DNA of 64,000 bases from assembly GCF_030272615.1 (NCBI RefSeq), contig NC_081409.1, positions 872,221,379 to 872,285,378 of the forward strand. The letters are read 5' to 3'. Of this stretch, positions 31,215-44,064 are shown one piece after another. The stretch's first letter is position 1. Each line of letters opens with the position of its first letter. The position numbers and the translations under genes are program-made. The notes beneath the pieces were generated by a model, which had not been told where the DNA came from, searched no databases, and was given only the letters and a program-made list of their open reading frames with translations. The stretch comes from Cryptomeria japonica. Lineage: Eukaryota; Streptophyta; Pinopsida; Cupressales; Cupressaceae.

Positions 31215-32985
31215 CATTGACATGTTTTTTATGATAGCGTCGAACACAGAATAAAGTTGCCTAACGATCACTACACTCTCTCTTGATCAAAGTATGATTG
31301 CATTATAAAATTGCAATAAGTTCAAACAATCGACTCCAAGGTTCCTTTATGCTACGAACATGAGTCAGTTGGCTGATGTTATTGCTGGTAATCCAAGGGA
31401 CCTTACGTTTACATTATTCTTTCACTTCTTTGCTATGGATGAAACTCCATCATTGGATATGGCAATTATGTGAAGCTACTACTTCGAATGGACTAAAATG
31501 AACTGAAAGTAAAAGGAAAAGGGTTTAGAAGGATCTAAATCTACTCTTAAGGGCAACGATATCGATGAATAGTGCTCTTGTGGACAAATTCCAAATAAAC
31601 AAAGCTCTCCTTCGCTAAGATCAACTACAACTTTGCAAGAACTAGTGCAATCTTCTGGGAATGCTAGAGGATTTTCAAATCGAGAAAGTACATTTGAATA
31701 CCCAAAAATGGCGCAATCCAAATGACCATCTACAATTGAATTTAGCACAAATTTAGGGGGTTCAAGCTAACTTTACATTGTAACTTACAATCAACAAGAT
31801 GCAAAAAGTATGAACCATGGAAATTCATCAAACACCATTACATTCTCCATTGAAATCAAAGCACTACTACTTCTATTCTAAGTGAGGAAGGTGAAACCAT
31901 GCAAGCTTTGAAAAAATAACTTAAGTGGACACCATTAGAGAATAATGTTTCACTATTATTATCTTAAAATTTATCACAATAATTTCATATAAAGCTCCAT
32001 CTTTTTACAAATGAGGGGGGTCACCCCTTTATATAGGCCTCAAGCCATGATAACATGCAAACCCTAATTATGGTTTCCCCAAAAGATTTCCACTCAAGAT
32101 GCAACAAGGTGGGAATCAACAATAAATATACCATAAAGCCCATATACAATCAATTCCAATCCTACCAAAAATGGCACCCATAAAGCATTAATTAACCATT
32201 ACATTCAAAAAGTGCCTACTATGCAATGAATGTACCCTCATGCAAAAATCACCCATGATGCAATAAATGCACCATCATCTCCTGAACGTGACGAGTGCAT
32301 GTAGATGGGATATTCCATAAATGTGATGGCTACATGCAAAGAGATGCCTCATTAATTCAATGTCCATTGACTCGGCTGCTACTTGGCGAGAAAAAACCTT
32401 GGAGAGAGAAAAATTCAAGAGAGAAGAATTTGATCCATGAAGAATTTTTTTGAAGTTTCTCAAACTTTCCTTGCTCTGGAGGATATTTTAATGATTTTCC
32501 ACCATCTCCTATTTTTTAGGAATTTTCCACAAATTAGGGTTCCATGGTCCAAGAGAGACAAAATTACCCCACGACTCCAAGTCTACCATCATTTTCAAAT
32601 TCAGATGACTCTTGATGCCCAAGAATGGATTTTTCAAATTTTTCCCTAGGGGAAATTTCTTTTTCAATTCATCCTTGATTTCTTCCTTGCCTTAGAAATT
32701 TTATCTTCAATTCATCCTTGGGTGTGGTTTCTTCCTTGCTTGGAATTTTGTCTTGAAGTAAGGAATTTCCAACACAGTCTATTTTTCACCTTTCATGGAA
32801 TTATGTTCTGAAGAAAGGAATTTACGACACTTAGCCAAAAAAATTCCACTTTCTGGAATTCTTCACCTTGGATGCATTTCCTTCCCAAGGAAGGAATTTT
32901 TTGAATTCTTGAAGTTTCCTTCCTGAACCTTGAACTTTCCATACCTTAGAAGATTTTCTGAATTTTCAATCCTAGGCATGGATTT
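31215..32985. other. Insert Z, left part, no gene seen
   Basis: Non-coding. It begins CATTGACATGTTTTTTATG. A minus-strand TATATAAAGG motif lies at about 32025-32036. From 32640 on there are many AAGGAATTTC/GGAATTCTT-like words, related in style to the minisatellite right of C1. Small frames have no support. Confidence 0.4.
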
Positions 32986-34037
32986 TGTTGGTATTTTGGT
33001 ATGGTTTTGTCATTGATTTCAACACCTACTAAAACACTAGCACTTTGGAGATCCAGCAGCATTCACCGACAAGCAAGTAACTATTGCACAGTTACTGCTA
33101 TATAGTTCACTGATAGGATATAATAATCACCAACACTTGGAATTATGTGGAAGACACCTAGTAATGTCGAAGACATCATGTGGACTATTTGTTTTGAAGA
33201 ATTAATCATTGGTATATTCATATTTTCATATTTGCTTTTACCGGCAAATAGGTCTAGGGTTACACTGGCAGGTTTATCTTTTCCAGATCAGCATGGGACG
33301 CTATGAAGATGATTTATTATTGTTGTAAATGCATTAAGCCGACATGTTTTATCAGTTATTGCATCAGATATTATATTGATTGTAAAAAGATTATATTGTA
33401 ATATCTTGTAGAGCCGACCTACTAAAATTGGTCTTAGGTTATGGTATAAATGTAAGATCTTATTTGTAAGATCAAATGTGGAATGCGAAAAAGAATTGTG
33501 TGAAGGTATATGCGAGATTAAGTAGAGCTATACATGAAGACATCATTTGAAGGTGAAGCTAGGTTTTTGTGAAAGCATATCAGCATTACACCAGTACTAA
33601 ATCTAGCATATGAAGATGCTATTTTGTGCAGTAAATTCTTATTGGATTTAACCATCCAATTGTAGTCAGTGTGACTCCCATTTTGTGATTGAACAGTGAG
33701 CTCTAGGTTGTTGGCCTTTCTACATGTATAAACCCCACTTATGTACACTTACTATCTGCAGTAGTATCATCTGATTGTGGGTAAGGTTTCCCACTGTGGT
33801 TTTTCCCCTTACAAGGTTTCCACGTACAAATATTGGTGTTATGTGTTGTGGATGACTTTGTATTTATGTTTCATGCATTAATCTTTACTGGTATAGCAAT
33901 TTACTGTTAACACTGTCTACCAGCATACTTAACTAGTTTACCGGTATTAAGCATTAAGTTGGTTAAGTGGTTTTTGGTTTGAATTTATTAGACAACTGGT
34001 TCACCCCCCCCCTCTCAGTTGTCTCTGGGACCTAACA
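32986..34037 (+). repeat. C1 5' LTR
   Basis: Starts TGTTGGTATTTTGG and ends GGGACCTAACA just before the primer site. A TATAAAT at 33445-33451 is the likely core promoter. A C-run near 34006 precedes the end. Confidence 0.92.
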
Positions 34038-34039
34038 AT

Positions 34040-34051
34040 TGGTATCAGAGC
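34040..34051 (+). promoter_or_regulatory. C1 primer-binding site (tRNA-Met)
   Basis: TGGTATCAGAGC, complementary to the 3' end of initiator tRNA-Met, two bases after the LTR. Confidence 0.92.
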
Positions 34052-34094
34052 TTAGTCCTCTTTTTGCAAAAGTTTAACAACTTGAGGAGATCCA

Positions 34095-36065
34095 ATGTCT
34101 ACTAATTATTTCAGGAAGGACAATCCTAAACTTGATGGAACCAACTATGGGATATGGAAGATCAGGATGGGGACACATCTGAATTGCACTGGTAAAGACA
34201 TCTGGGAAGTTACAAAGAATGGTTATACTACTACTCTAGCTAGTTAGACTACTCCAACTACCTTAGCTAAAGATGAGGAGAATGATTGTAAAGCAAGAGA
34301 AGCACTTTTAAGTGCATTATCTAATCAATAAATCATGGGATTATCAGATAGGTCTATTGCTAAAGCTATTTGGGATCATTTGGAAACACTGAATGAAGGA
34401 GATTCCATAGTCAAGATTGCAAAACTTGAAATCTTCCAAGTCAGGTATGAACATCTAAAAATGGAAGAAGATGAAAGGATTTTTGCCTTTATGGAAAGAG
34501 TAAATGAAATTGTTTTGGGTATTAAATGTTGTGGAGGAACCTTGAGTGAGGATGAAATTGTTTCAAAAATCTTAAAAGGTTTGCCACTGGCATATAAAAT
34601 GAAGGTTACTGCTAAAAATGAGTTGAGAACAATGCCTAATACATCAGTAACTAGGGATACATTGATTGGAAAACTTTCAGCTTTTGAAATTGAGGAATTT
34701 GGTCCTGTTGCTACTATAAAGACAGATTTGGCCTTTAAAGCATCAACATCATCTACTCCATCATTTGACAAATCAGATTGGAAAGCCTTTTATGCAAGAG
34801 AACTTGAAGAAACTAGGAAGGAGAATGAAGAGCTTGAAGAACTTGAAGCACTATTTGCAAGGAAAATGCCAAAAGGTCCAGTTGGAAGTAAGTATGAAGG
34901 TAAAGCACCCTTTAAATGTTTTAACTGCAATAATATTGGTCATATGGCTTCGAGATGCCCTGATAGACATGTTAGACTAAGAGAAGAATCTAGAAGAACA
35001 TACAAGCCTAATCCTGAATATCAGAGATACAGATTTAAGAAGAACAAAGACAAATCTTGTTCCATTGCTGATGAAGGTGTGACTGATGTTTCTAATGAGG
35101 ATCTAGCAGACAATGGATGGGTTTTTGTTGCTATAATAGAAGATCAATTGACACCTACTGTTCAACCGGTAGAACAAGCCCTAGCAGCTAAAGTTGAAGT
35201 AAAGGATGAATGGATCATTCACTCAGGATGCTCACATCATATGACAAAAGACAAAGGTAAATTCTTGAACTTTCAAGAATATAATGGAGGTTTAGTAAGA
35301 TTTGGAGATGACAAAGCCTATTCAATCAAAGGTAAGGGTACAATATCTCTTGATGGTAAGCATAACACTGACAGTGTCTACTATGTTGAAGGATTAAAGC
35401 ATAATCTTTTAAGTGTTGGTCAATTGGTTGAGAAAGGATTTCAGTTACAATTTAAGAATGGAAAATACAAAATCATGAATAGAACTAGTTTGGAAATTGC
35501 AACCAGTAATCAGACTAGAGGTAATATATTTCATTTGAATAATGGTGAAAAGGCATGCTTGATTGCACATATAGATGAAAGTTGGTTATGGCATAAGAGA
35601 CTCTATCATGTAAACTTTGATTGCATTGTGAAGATCAGTACTTCTAAGGAAGTTAGAGATCTACCTAAAATTGTGAAACCTCATAATAGAATTTGTAAGG
35701 AATGTCAATTTGAGAAACAAGTTAGAGCTAGTTTCAAAAGTATTCCAGAAAAATCTAATAATTCTCTTGATTTAATTCACACTGGTTTATGTGGTCCAGC
35801 TAGAACTAAATGCTTACAAAGTGATAGATATTTCATGCTAATTATTGATGATTATTCTAGCATGTGTTGGGTTACTTTTCTCAGAGAAAAATTAGAAGCA
35901 CTTGGAAACTTCAAACTATTCAAAGCAATGGTTGAAAATGAAACCGGTAAGAAAATCAAATGTTTAAGATCAGATCAAGGAGGAGAATTCACATTTAAGG
36001 ACTTTAATACATTATGTGAAGTGAATGGAATCAGAAGACAGTTATCAGCACCTCAAACACCATAG
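34095..36065 (+). pseudogene. gag-pol: C1 Gag, protease and first part of integrase
   Basis: The natural start is ATG at 34095 (MSTNYFRKD, LDGTNYGIWKIRM). In-frame TAG (about 34245) and TAA (about 34329) follow, so only 34335-36065 (576 codons) is open. Gag carries a CCHC knuckle, CFNCNNIGHMASRC, near residue 195 of the open part. The protease active site reads IIHSGCSHHM where Copia has Asp, so the catalytic Asp is His here and the enzyme should be dead. Integrase shows its zinc site (HKRLYHVN and CKECQFEKQ), then LIIDDYS and LRSDQGGEF with two catalytic Asp. The stop is TAG at 36063. The related frame in C2 keeps the protease Asp. Confidence 0.88.
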
Positions 36066-36612
36066 CAGAATGGAGTTGTTGAAAGGAAAAATGGAACTAT
36101 CTTGGATGCAACAAGAAGCATGTTATCAGAAGAAAATCTACCACATGTGTATTAGAGAGAAGCAGTCAGCACTGTTGTCTATATATTTAACAAAGTTTAC
36201 ATCAAAGGTGAAACTGATAAGACCGCTCATGAACTATGGTTTGGTAATACTCCTACTCTGAAATATTTCAGAATTTTTGGAAGTAAATGTTATTAGAAGA
36301 GATGAGTATATTGGCAAATTTGATCCTAGAAGTGATGAAGGAATATTTCTTGGTTATTCATCTAAGAGCAAGGCATATAGATGTTTTAACAAGAGATTAC
36401 AAAAAATTGTTGAGAGTACAAATGTAAAGATTGATGAACAATTCAGAGGAACTTCAAGGTATATAGACTCTGAACCGGCAACAGAAATTGTGACAAATGA
36501 ACCTACACCAAATCCACCAGTATAGAATGAAGATCTAGTTACCCTGGTACCATCAGAGGATTCCACGGTAATTGAAGAACAACAACAAACTAAGAAACCC
36601 CAGTATGTAAGA
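36066..36612 (+). pseudogene. C1 integrase C-terminal part
   Basis: Continues the integrase past TAG with QNGVVERKN, which holds the third acidic residue, then ELWFG, YFRIFGSKCY and a GIFLGYSSKSKAYR segment. A second TAG (about 36151) and a short deletion near 36293 shift the frame. A further TAG at about 36523 ends the open piece that begins at 36277. Confidence 0.8.
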
Positions 36613-37614
36613 TTGAATCATTCTGAAGATCAAATAATTGGAAACAAATTTAAAGGAGTTATGACAAGAGGAAGATTGGCAAATGAAGACGTATGTCTTA
36701 TTTCCCAAATTGAACCATCACCTATTAATGAGGCATGTGGAGAAAATTTTTGGATTAAAGCTATGGAAGAAGAATTAGGACAAATTGAGAAAAATAATAC
36801 TTGGACATTAGTTCCCCGACCTAAAGATAAAAATGTAATTGGAACTAAATGGGTATTTACAAACAAACTTAATGAAGATGGTAAGGTTGTTAGAAATAAA
36901 GCAAGACTATTGTGTAAGGGATATTCTCAGAAAGAAGGAGTTGATTACAATGAAAGCTTTGCACCAATAGCTAGAATTGAGGCAGTCAGATTATTCTTGG
37001 CTTTTGTAGCTCACAAGAACTACAAAGTTTATCAAATGGATATTAAATGTGCATTCTTGAATGAAGATCTTGAAGAGGAAGTCTATATTGAACAACCTAA
37101 TGGATTTTCTTTGACAGATGACAATGACATGGTTTGCAGGTTAAGAAAAGCTCTGTATGGATTGAAACAATCCCTAAGAGCTTGGTATGCAAGGTTGGAT
37201 AAGTATCTTTTAAAGATTGGTTTTACTAAAGGAAATGCAAACGACAATTTATATTACAAAATAACTAATGATGACATCTTGATTATAGAAGTATTCGTTG
37301 ATGATATAATTTTTGGAGGAGAAGATGGATTATGTAAAGAATTTTCTATTAAAATGCAGCAAGAATTTGAAATGTCTATGATTGGAGAAATAAAATTCTT
37401 TTTAGGATTGCAGATTTCACAGACTGATAAAGGTATATTTTCGAGTCAATCTAAGTACCTGAAAGAGTTACTAAAGAAATTTGGATTGGAGAACTCTAAA
37501 CTGGTAAGCACACCTATGACTACAAATGACAAATTATCTCAAAGGGATGAATCTAAACTTGTTAATCCAACTAGATACAAATCTATGATAGGAGGTTTAC
37601 TGTATTTGACATAA
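36613..37614 (+). CDS. C1 reverse transcriptase
   Basis: 333 open codons with Copia RT motifs: [74 protein letters not shown] and the catalytic [10 protein letters not shown] (FVDD intact). It ends at a TAA exactly where the family continues toward RNase H (LLYLT then TRPDI), so the stop is a mutation inside a longer frame. The ATG at 36613 is only the first Met in the frame. Confidence 0.9.
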   Translation: MNHSEDQIIGNKFKGVMTRGRLANEDVCLISQIEPSPINEACGENFWIKAMEEELGQIEKNNTWTLVPRPKDKNVIGTKWVFTNKLNEDGKVVRNKARLLCKGYSQKEGVDYNESFAPIARIEAVRLFLAFVAHKNYKVYQMDIKCAFLNEDLEEEVYIEQPNGFSLTDDNDMVCRLRKALYGLKQSLRAWYARLDKYLLKIGFTKGNANDNLYYKITNDDILIIEVFVDDIIFGGEDGLCKEFSIKMQQEFEMSMIGEIKFFLGLQISQTDKGIFSSQSKYLKELLKKFGLENSKLVSTPMTTNDKLSQRDESKLVNPTRYKSMIGGLLYLT

Positions 37615-38247
37615 ACTAGACCTGATATTAAGAATGCAATATGTATTGTTTCTAGATTTCAAAGTAATCCTAAGGAAAATCATGAATCAGCAGTAAAAAG
37701 GATTTTTTGGTACTTACAAGGTACTGCAAATCTTGGATTATGGTATCCTAGAGATGAAAATTTTGATCTATGTGCATACACAGATGCAAATTGGGCAGGA
37801 GATGTGGATGATAGAAAAAGCACCACCGGTGGAGCATTCTTTCTTGGAAAGAGATTAGTTTCTTGGTTGAGTAAGAAACAGAGTGTTACATCTTTATCAA
37901 CAGCAGAATCAGAATGTGTTGCAGTAGCAACTAACTGTACACAGGTACTATGGCTTAAACAAATGTTGAAAGACATAAAGGTAAAATGCAAGGAACCTAT
38001 CACTATATATTGTGATAACACTGCAACAATTGATATATCTAAGAATCTGGTATTACATTCTAAAACAAAACATGTTTCTATCAAACTAAATTTTCTAAGG
38101 GAAAAACTTAAAGAAAAGGAGATAAAACTAGTTTATGTGAATAGTAAAGAACATCTTGCAGATATTTTCACAGAACCTTTGCCTAAGGAGACTTTTGAAT
38201 ATCTCAGAGATCGGCTTGGAGTAATACCACCACTGGTAGAAACTTAG
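37615..38247 (+). CDS. C1 RNase H
   Basis: Same frame as RT after one stop. Visible are YTDANWAGDVDDRKSTTGG with the first Asp, FFLGKRLVSWLSKKQ, SLSTAESECVA with the Glu, and ITIYCDNTATI with the Asp, then the HVSIKLNFLREKL tail. It ends in TAG at 38245. About 350 bp of non-coding DNA and the polypurine tract follow. Confidence 0.85.
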   Translation, partial: TRPDIKNAICIVSRFQSNPKENHESAVKRIFWYLQGTANLGLWYPRDENFDLCAYTDANWAGDVDDRKSTTGGAFFLGKRLVSWLSKKQSVTSLSTAESECVAVATNCTQVLWLKQMLKDIKVKCKEPITIYCDNTATIDISKNLVLHSKTKHVSIKLNFLREKLKEKEIKLVYVNSKEHLADIFTEPLPKETFEYLRDRLGVIPPLVET

Positions 38248-38598
38248 ATAGTTGATGATTGTCATCAACCGACAGAATTGAAAGACAAATCTTTTACTTT
38301 GGTCTTTGATGAGGAAGCTACTTCTCAGGGGGAGTAGTTGGTATATTGAATTGATTGGTATTTTGTATATGAACTTGGTTTTATTATAACATTGGCACTT
38401 GATGTCAAAGGGGGGGAGATATCTATGGAAAAACACATTATACATTATGTTTTAAGAGACTGATATTGAAAATCTTTAGATAAACACATGTTGTTCCTAG
38501 GGGGAGAGATTGTTGTTTAAAGGAGATTGTTGGCTTTTGGTATTTGGCATTTTTGATTTGGTACTTTGATGGTTTTTCCATCTTGTGTTGCCATCAAT

Positions 38599-38613
38599 AC
38601 CAAAGGGGGAGAT
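38599..38613 (+). promoter_or_regulatory. C1 polypurine tract
   Basis: ACCAAAGGGGGAGAT followed directly by TGTTGG of the 3' LTR. Further G-runs occur at about 38411 and 38500. Confidence 0.8.
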
Positions 38614-39659
38614 TGTTGGTATTTTGGTATGGTTTTGTCATTGATGTCAACACCTACTAAAACACTAGCACTCTGGAGATCCAGCAACATTCACCGACAA
38701 GCAACTATTGCACAGTTACTAGTATATAGTTCACCGGCAGGATATAATGATCACTGACACTTGGAATTATGTGGAAGACACCTGGTAATGTTGAAGACAA
38801 CATGTGGACACTTTGTTTTGAATAATTAATCATTGGTATATTCATATTTGCATATTTGCTTTTACCAGCAAATAGGTCTAGGGTTACATCGGCATGTTTA
38901 TCTTTTCCAAATCAGCATGGCATGCTATGAAGATGATTTATTATTTTTGTAAATGCATTAAGCTGACATGTTTTATCGGTTATTGCATCGGATATTATAT
39001 TGATTGTAAAAATATTTTATTATAATATCTTGTAGAGCCAACCTACTAAAATTGGTCTTAGGTTATGGTATAAATGTAAGATCTTATTTGTAAGATCAAA
39101 TGTGGAATGCAAAAAAGAATTGTGTGAAGGTATATGCGAGATTAAGAAGAGCTATACATGAAGACATCATTTGAAGGTGAAGCTAGGTTTTTGTGAAAGC
39201 ATATCAGCATTACATCAGTACTGGATCTAGCATATGAAGATGCTATTTTGTGCAGTACATTCTTATTGGATTTAACCATCCAACTGTAGTTAGTGTGACT
39301 CCCATTTTGTGATTGAGCAGTGAGCTCTAGGCTATTGGCCTTTCTGCATGTGCAAACCCCATTTATGTACACTTACTATCTACAGTAGTATCATCTGATT
39401 GTGGGTAAGGTTTCCCACCATGGTTTTTCCCCTTACAGGGTTTCCATGTACAAATATTGGTGTTATGTGTTGTGGATGACTTTGTATTTATGTTTCATGC
39501 ATTAATCTTTACCGGTATAGCAATTTACTGTTAACACTATCTACTGACATACTTAACTAGTTTACCGGTATTAAGCATTAAGTTAGTTAAGTGGCTTTTG
39601 GTTTGAATTTATTAGACAACTGATTCATCCCCCCTCTTAGTTGTCTCTGGGACCTAACA
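38614..39659 (+). repeat. C1 3' LTR
   Basis: Collinear with 32986-34037, with a TATAAAT at 39069-39075. It differs from the 5' LTR by a 4-bp indel near 38703 and scattered transitions. Confidence 0.92.
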
Positions 39660-41064
39660 GATATTTCACTAGAGAGGGAATTTTGCACTGGTGGAGGATT
39701 CAATGGATTTGTGAATCCTCCATGCCTTCTTGATTTTGGCACCTGTCCTTCATCTTCAGTAGATTTTTGCACTGGTGGAGGATTCAATGAATTTGTGAAT
39801 CCTCTATGCCTTCTTGATTTTGGTGCCTATCCTTCATCTTGGGCGGAATTTTGCACTAGTGGAGGATTCAATGAATTTGTGAATCCTCCATGCCTTCTTG
39901 ATTTTGGCACCTGTCCTTCATCTTGGGCAGAATTTTGTACTGGTGGAGGATTCAATGAATTTGAGAATCCTCCATGCCTTCTTGATTTTGGCACCTATCC
40001 TTCATCTTGGGTGAAATTTTGTACTGGTGGGGGATTCATGCATATTTCATCTTTCCTTGATCACCTTCCTTTAGCACCCTCCTTTCTCCTAGGGTACAAT
40101 CTCACCTAAGGCAAGGGTTTCAACAATTTTCATGAATTCCATGGTAGGGTGGTTTTGGCTCATTGGTACCTTCTAGGGCAGAATTCTTGTTTGTGGAGGA
40201 ATTTCACTGAATATTGAATCCTCTATGACCTCTTCATTTTGGTGCTTGTCCTTGGCCTGGGGTGGAATTTTTCCTTAGAGGAGAAATTTCAACATTTCAT
40301 GCCTCTTTCGGACTTGGATAGATTTTGAGCCTCTTACGGATCAGGCCACCATATAAGAATTTGGGATGATTTTCCAGACTTTGACAAATTTCTCGAGCTT
40401 TCCATTTTAGAAATGAGCTTCCAATACTCAACCATTTTCTAGCTCTCTCTGTCTACTTTCTAACTTTCCGGAATTAGAAGTAGTTGCAAATGCCTGACCT
40501 TTGTCACCTTGCCCAAATGGTCTTGTCAGAACAAACTTTCCAAATGTAGAAACCTTTAAAGTGTCAGTGTTAGATCCCTTGATAGGACACATGAATGACT
40601 TATTATAAATAGATACTTACTAAAAATAGAAATCACTAAAAATAGTAATTTTTATTTTTGGCAAAATGATGACATTCCGAGACTTAGTAAAATCCCTAAA
40701 AAATAGGAACTTTCTAAAATAGAAAGTTACTTTGTTTTGGCTCAAATTTTACTAGGAGGTTCCTTGAAGGGTCTCGATTCCATTCGTATGTTTAGCTTCT
40801 TTAAAACCCTAACAAGAACCCCTAAAATCTATGACAAAAGGAAGAAACCATAAAAAAAGACAAAATAGGCCCTAGACTTCACCAAACTTGCTCAAATGAA
40901 AAGTAGATTAAATCATAATGACCCTCGAACACCTGCAAAGCAGAGAAGAGACTGAAGAAATTGCTATGAAAAGACCCAAAAAAATTAAGCCAAAAGACCA
41001 GAAGGGCCTAAAAAGTAGGAGGTCTCCATTTGTAATGGGGCGATATGTGAAAATGTCATAACAA
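39660..41064. other. Insert Z, right part
   Basis: Begins with the minisatellite 39693-40108. The rest (40110-41064) is AT-rich, has no supported ORF and ends AATGTCATAACAA before the array resumes. Confidence 0.5.
39693..40108 (+). repeat. 84-bp minisatellite with an internal hairpin
   Basis: Unit starts at 39693, 39777, 39861, 39945 and 40029, exactly 84 bp apart; the fifth is partial. Each begins GGAGGATTCA and contains TGAATCCTCC about 10 bases later, a 10-bp stem. 84 is a multiple of three, so a plus-strand frame (39711-40109) reads a 28-residue Cys/Gly/Phe repeat (CLLDFGTCPSS). A more diverged unit appears near 40170-40280. Coding use is unproven. Confidence 0.85.
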
Positions 41065-41069
41065 AACCC

Positions 41070-42326
41070 AAATCAACCATGGAGTCCCAATCCTAGGGTG
41101 CTCATTGACCCAAAATAATCATCAATCTATAACCTTGATGTGTTTGAGGCAAATAACAAGACTACTATCAACCAATCGAATATCAAATCTTTCATATCAT
41201 TTTATAACCCTTTAAATATTAATCAGGACCCAAACAATGCATTATGCTATCCTAGTTAATGATAGTAGGATAGACCCACACTCGGTTATTAATGACTTTC
41301 CAAGATGACAATATTTTGAATATCACTTCAGGGAGACTATATTAAAATATGTTTCTAAAACCATATCCAAAATTGATAACAATCCAATAGTGGAGTTAAG
41401 AGTTATGGTCTTTGCACCTACATGGTTTTGACTATTATAAAAAAACAAGAAATTTGCATTCCCTGTCCAACTAGGGCATCAAATATCTCATAAAATACTT
41501 AACCAATCACATTGAAACTAAATTCATTTGAAAGATAATTCACCCCACTAGAAAACACCAAAGTTACAATAATTTCCAATGGTGCAATCAAAATATTTTA
41601 GTGAAACTCTCCACAAATGCCAATTTGGAGGGATTTTTGACAATTTTCACCAAAACTTGCATAACTTGCTTCAAAGTGATTGAAATTAAATGAAACCAAA
41701 GGGAAAACAAATTTAAATCATTCCATTATCATATACAATATATTACCAATGGAGACAAATGATTTTTCATAAAGAAAACTGTGAATGATAAGACAACAAT
41801 ACTTTGAAAACAATGTGGAGTGTGTAAAAACTTCAAATGTTATTCATTTCCTTCCTCCAATCATAGACAGCCCCTTCGGATTCGACCAAATGATTGATTT
41901 GATAACCTCCACACATCCATATGGCAGTTACAACTTCCCAAGACCAATTATATCCTTGGTTTGCAACTTTTAGAGCATGGTTTGTTGCTTGACAACACTT
42001 TAATTTATTGACAACTTTCACATTTTAGAAAGAATGACCTCTAAACTTCACTTAGACACTTTGACACCTTATAATGGACTGAAAACAACCTTTTACATCA
42101 TGGTTACCCTTTCATGGCTCTTTTACATAAGATTGACCTCATAAACCCAATCAAGACCTTATTAGGACAACTTGGACAACTCATTACAATTGGCTCTTTT
42201 AGCATTACATATGACCCCCTAATGGCTCAAAATACATTGAAATGACAATGTAAACTCAAATATGAGTGAAATGACTCATGGAATGATCTTTAACCTCCTA
42301 GTGTACCTTTATGTTAGGTGCTCTTG
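41070..42326. repeat. 1.74-kb tandem array, unit 4, right part
   Basis: Array sequence resumes at AACCCAAATCAACC. The remainder of unit 4 is collinear with units 2 and 3. Confidence 0.88.
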
Positions 42327-44064
42327 CACCATACTACTGACCTAGAAAGCTTTCCATGTCCCTTGGAAACAACCTGCAAGAAAATTTGTATCTTGGACTG
42401 AAACTTTGTCTTTGTCTTCATCTTTATCACTGCCTCTTCCTTTCATCATTCTCTCATTTTCCTCATGTTGGTGCTACCAACTTTAAAAAGGTAATCATCC
42501 TCTTAACTACTCACATCCATGGAGTATCCAATGGCTGCAACTCAAGGTGTTCCTTAGGCATCCACCTTTCCTACTGCACACACACAAACTCATACGTCCT
42601 TTGCCTCACCTAGGAGTATCTTTTTCCTCTCTCCCTAATCTTTTGGAAACCATAACTAGGTTCTCTCCTCAACCTATTCCTTTGTAGTTAGGTGGATCCA
42701 ACACCTGTAACCAAACAAAACATAAGCAAATTTCCTATCCCAAATCTTTTGCTAGGCTCTGATACCAATTTGATGTAGAGCATCATGAAAAACCAACCAA
42801 GAACCCCAAATCAACCATGGAGTCCCAACCCTATGGTGCTCAATGACCAAAAATAATAATCAATCTATAACCTTGATATGTTTGAGTCATCTAAAAATAC
42901 TACTATCAACCAATCCAATATCAAATCTTTCATATTATTTTATAACCCTTTAAACATTAATCAGGACCCAAACAATGCATTATGTTGTTCCAGTTAATGA
43001 TAGTCAGATAGACCCATACTTTGTTATTAATAAATTTAAAACCCAAAAATATGTTGAAGATCTCTTTAGTGAGACTATATAAAACTAGGTTTCTAAAACC
43101 ATATCCAAAATTGAGAACAATCAAACTGTGGAGTTAAGAGTTATGGTCTTTGCACCGAGACCGCTTTGACTGTTACAAAAAAAACAAGAAATCTGCATTC
43201 CCAGTCTGCCTAGGGCATGAAACATCTCATAAAATACTTAACCAATCACATTGAAACTAAATTCATTTGAAATATAATTTAACCCTATAGAAAACACCAA
43301 ATTTACAAGAATTTCCAATGGTGCAATCAAAAGCTTTTAGTGGAAGTCTCCATAAATGCCAATTTGGAGGGTTTTTTGATAGTTTTCACCAAAACTTAAA
43401 TAACTTGCTTCAAAGTGATTGAAATTAAATGAAACCAAAGGGGAAAAAAATTTAAATCATTCCATTATCATATACAATATATTTCCAATGGAGACAAATG
43501 ATTTTTCATAAAGAAAAATGTGAATGATAAGACTGCAATACCCAGAAAACAATGTGGAGTGTGTAAGAACATCAAATGTTATTTATTTCCTTTCTCCAAT
43601 CATATATACACCCATTGGATTCGACCAAATGATGGATTTTATAACCTCCACACATACATATGGCAGTTACAACTGCCCAAGACCAATTATATGCTTGGTT
43701 TGCAACTTTTAGAACATGGTTTGTTGCTTGACAACACTTTACTTCATTGACAACTTTCACATTTTAGAAAAAATGACCTCTAAACTTCACTTAGACACTT
43801 TGAACACCTTATAATGGACTGAAAACAACCTTTTACATCATGGTTACCCTTTCATGGACCTTTTACACAAGATTGACCTCATAAACCCAATCAAGACCTT
43901 ATTAGGACAACTTGGACAACTCATTACAATTGGCTCTTTTAGCCTTACATATAACCTCATAATAACTCAAAATACATTAAAATGACTACAAACTCAAATA
44001 TGAGTGAAATGACTCATGGAATGATCTTTAACTTCCTTATGTACCTTTGGGTTAGGTTCTCCTG
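42327..44064. repeat. 1.74-kb tandem array, unit 5
   Basis: 1738 bp, with the primer site intact at 42756-42768. The short frames recurring at 43520-43750 are repeat by-products. Confidence 0.88.

Larger units (their letters stand above)
32986..39659 (+). mobile_element. C1, near-complete Copia retrotransposon (Sirevirus/Tork-like)
   Basis: Two LTRs of 1052 and 1046 bp, a tRNA-Met primer site, then gag, protease, integrase, RT and RNase H in Copia order and a polypurine tract. Target copies are GATTT (32981-32985) and GATAT (39660-39664). The LTRs differ at scattered sites, mostly transitions, so the insertion is not recent. Integrase before RT is diagnostic of Copia. Placement among Sirevirus or Tork lineages is only a guess from Gag and RNase H style. 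Confidence 0.92.
31215..41064. mobile_element. Insert Z, unclassified, containing Copia element C1
   Basis: Flanked by AACCC at 31210-31214 and 41065-41069. Removing Z and one AACCC restores unit 4 to 1738 bp, so the boundaries are firm. Without C1 it is about 3.2 kb. The ends share an inverted TGACAT-like motif (left TTGACATG, right ATGTCATAA) but not the TG...CA of LTRs. No transposase or RT belongs to Z itself. It could be a non-autonomous DNA element or a fragment of an LTR element. Confidence 0.55.

Noticed and set aside
31215-41064. Z as a solo LTR or Mutator-type element
   Set aside because: The ends are not TG...CA, the duplication is 5 bp rather than 9, and the terminal inversion is too short and imperfect to name a family.
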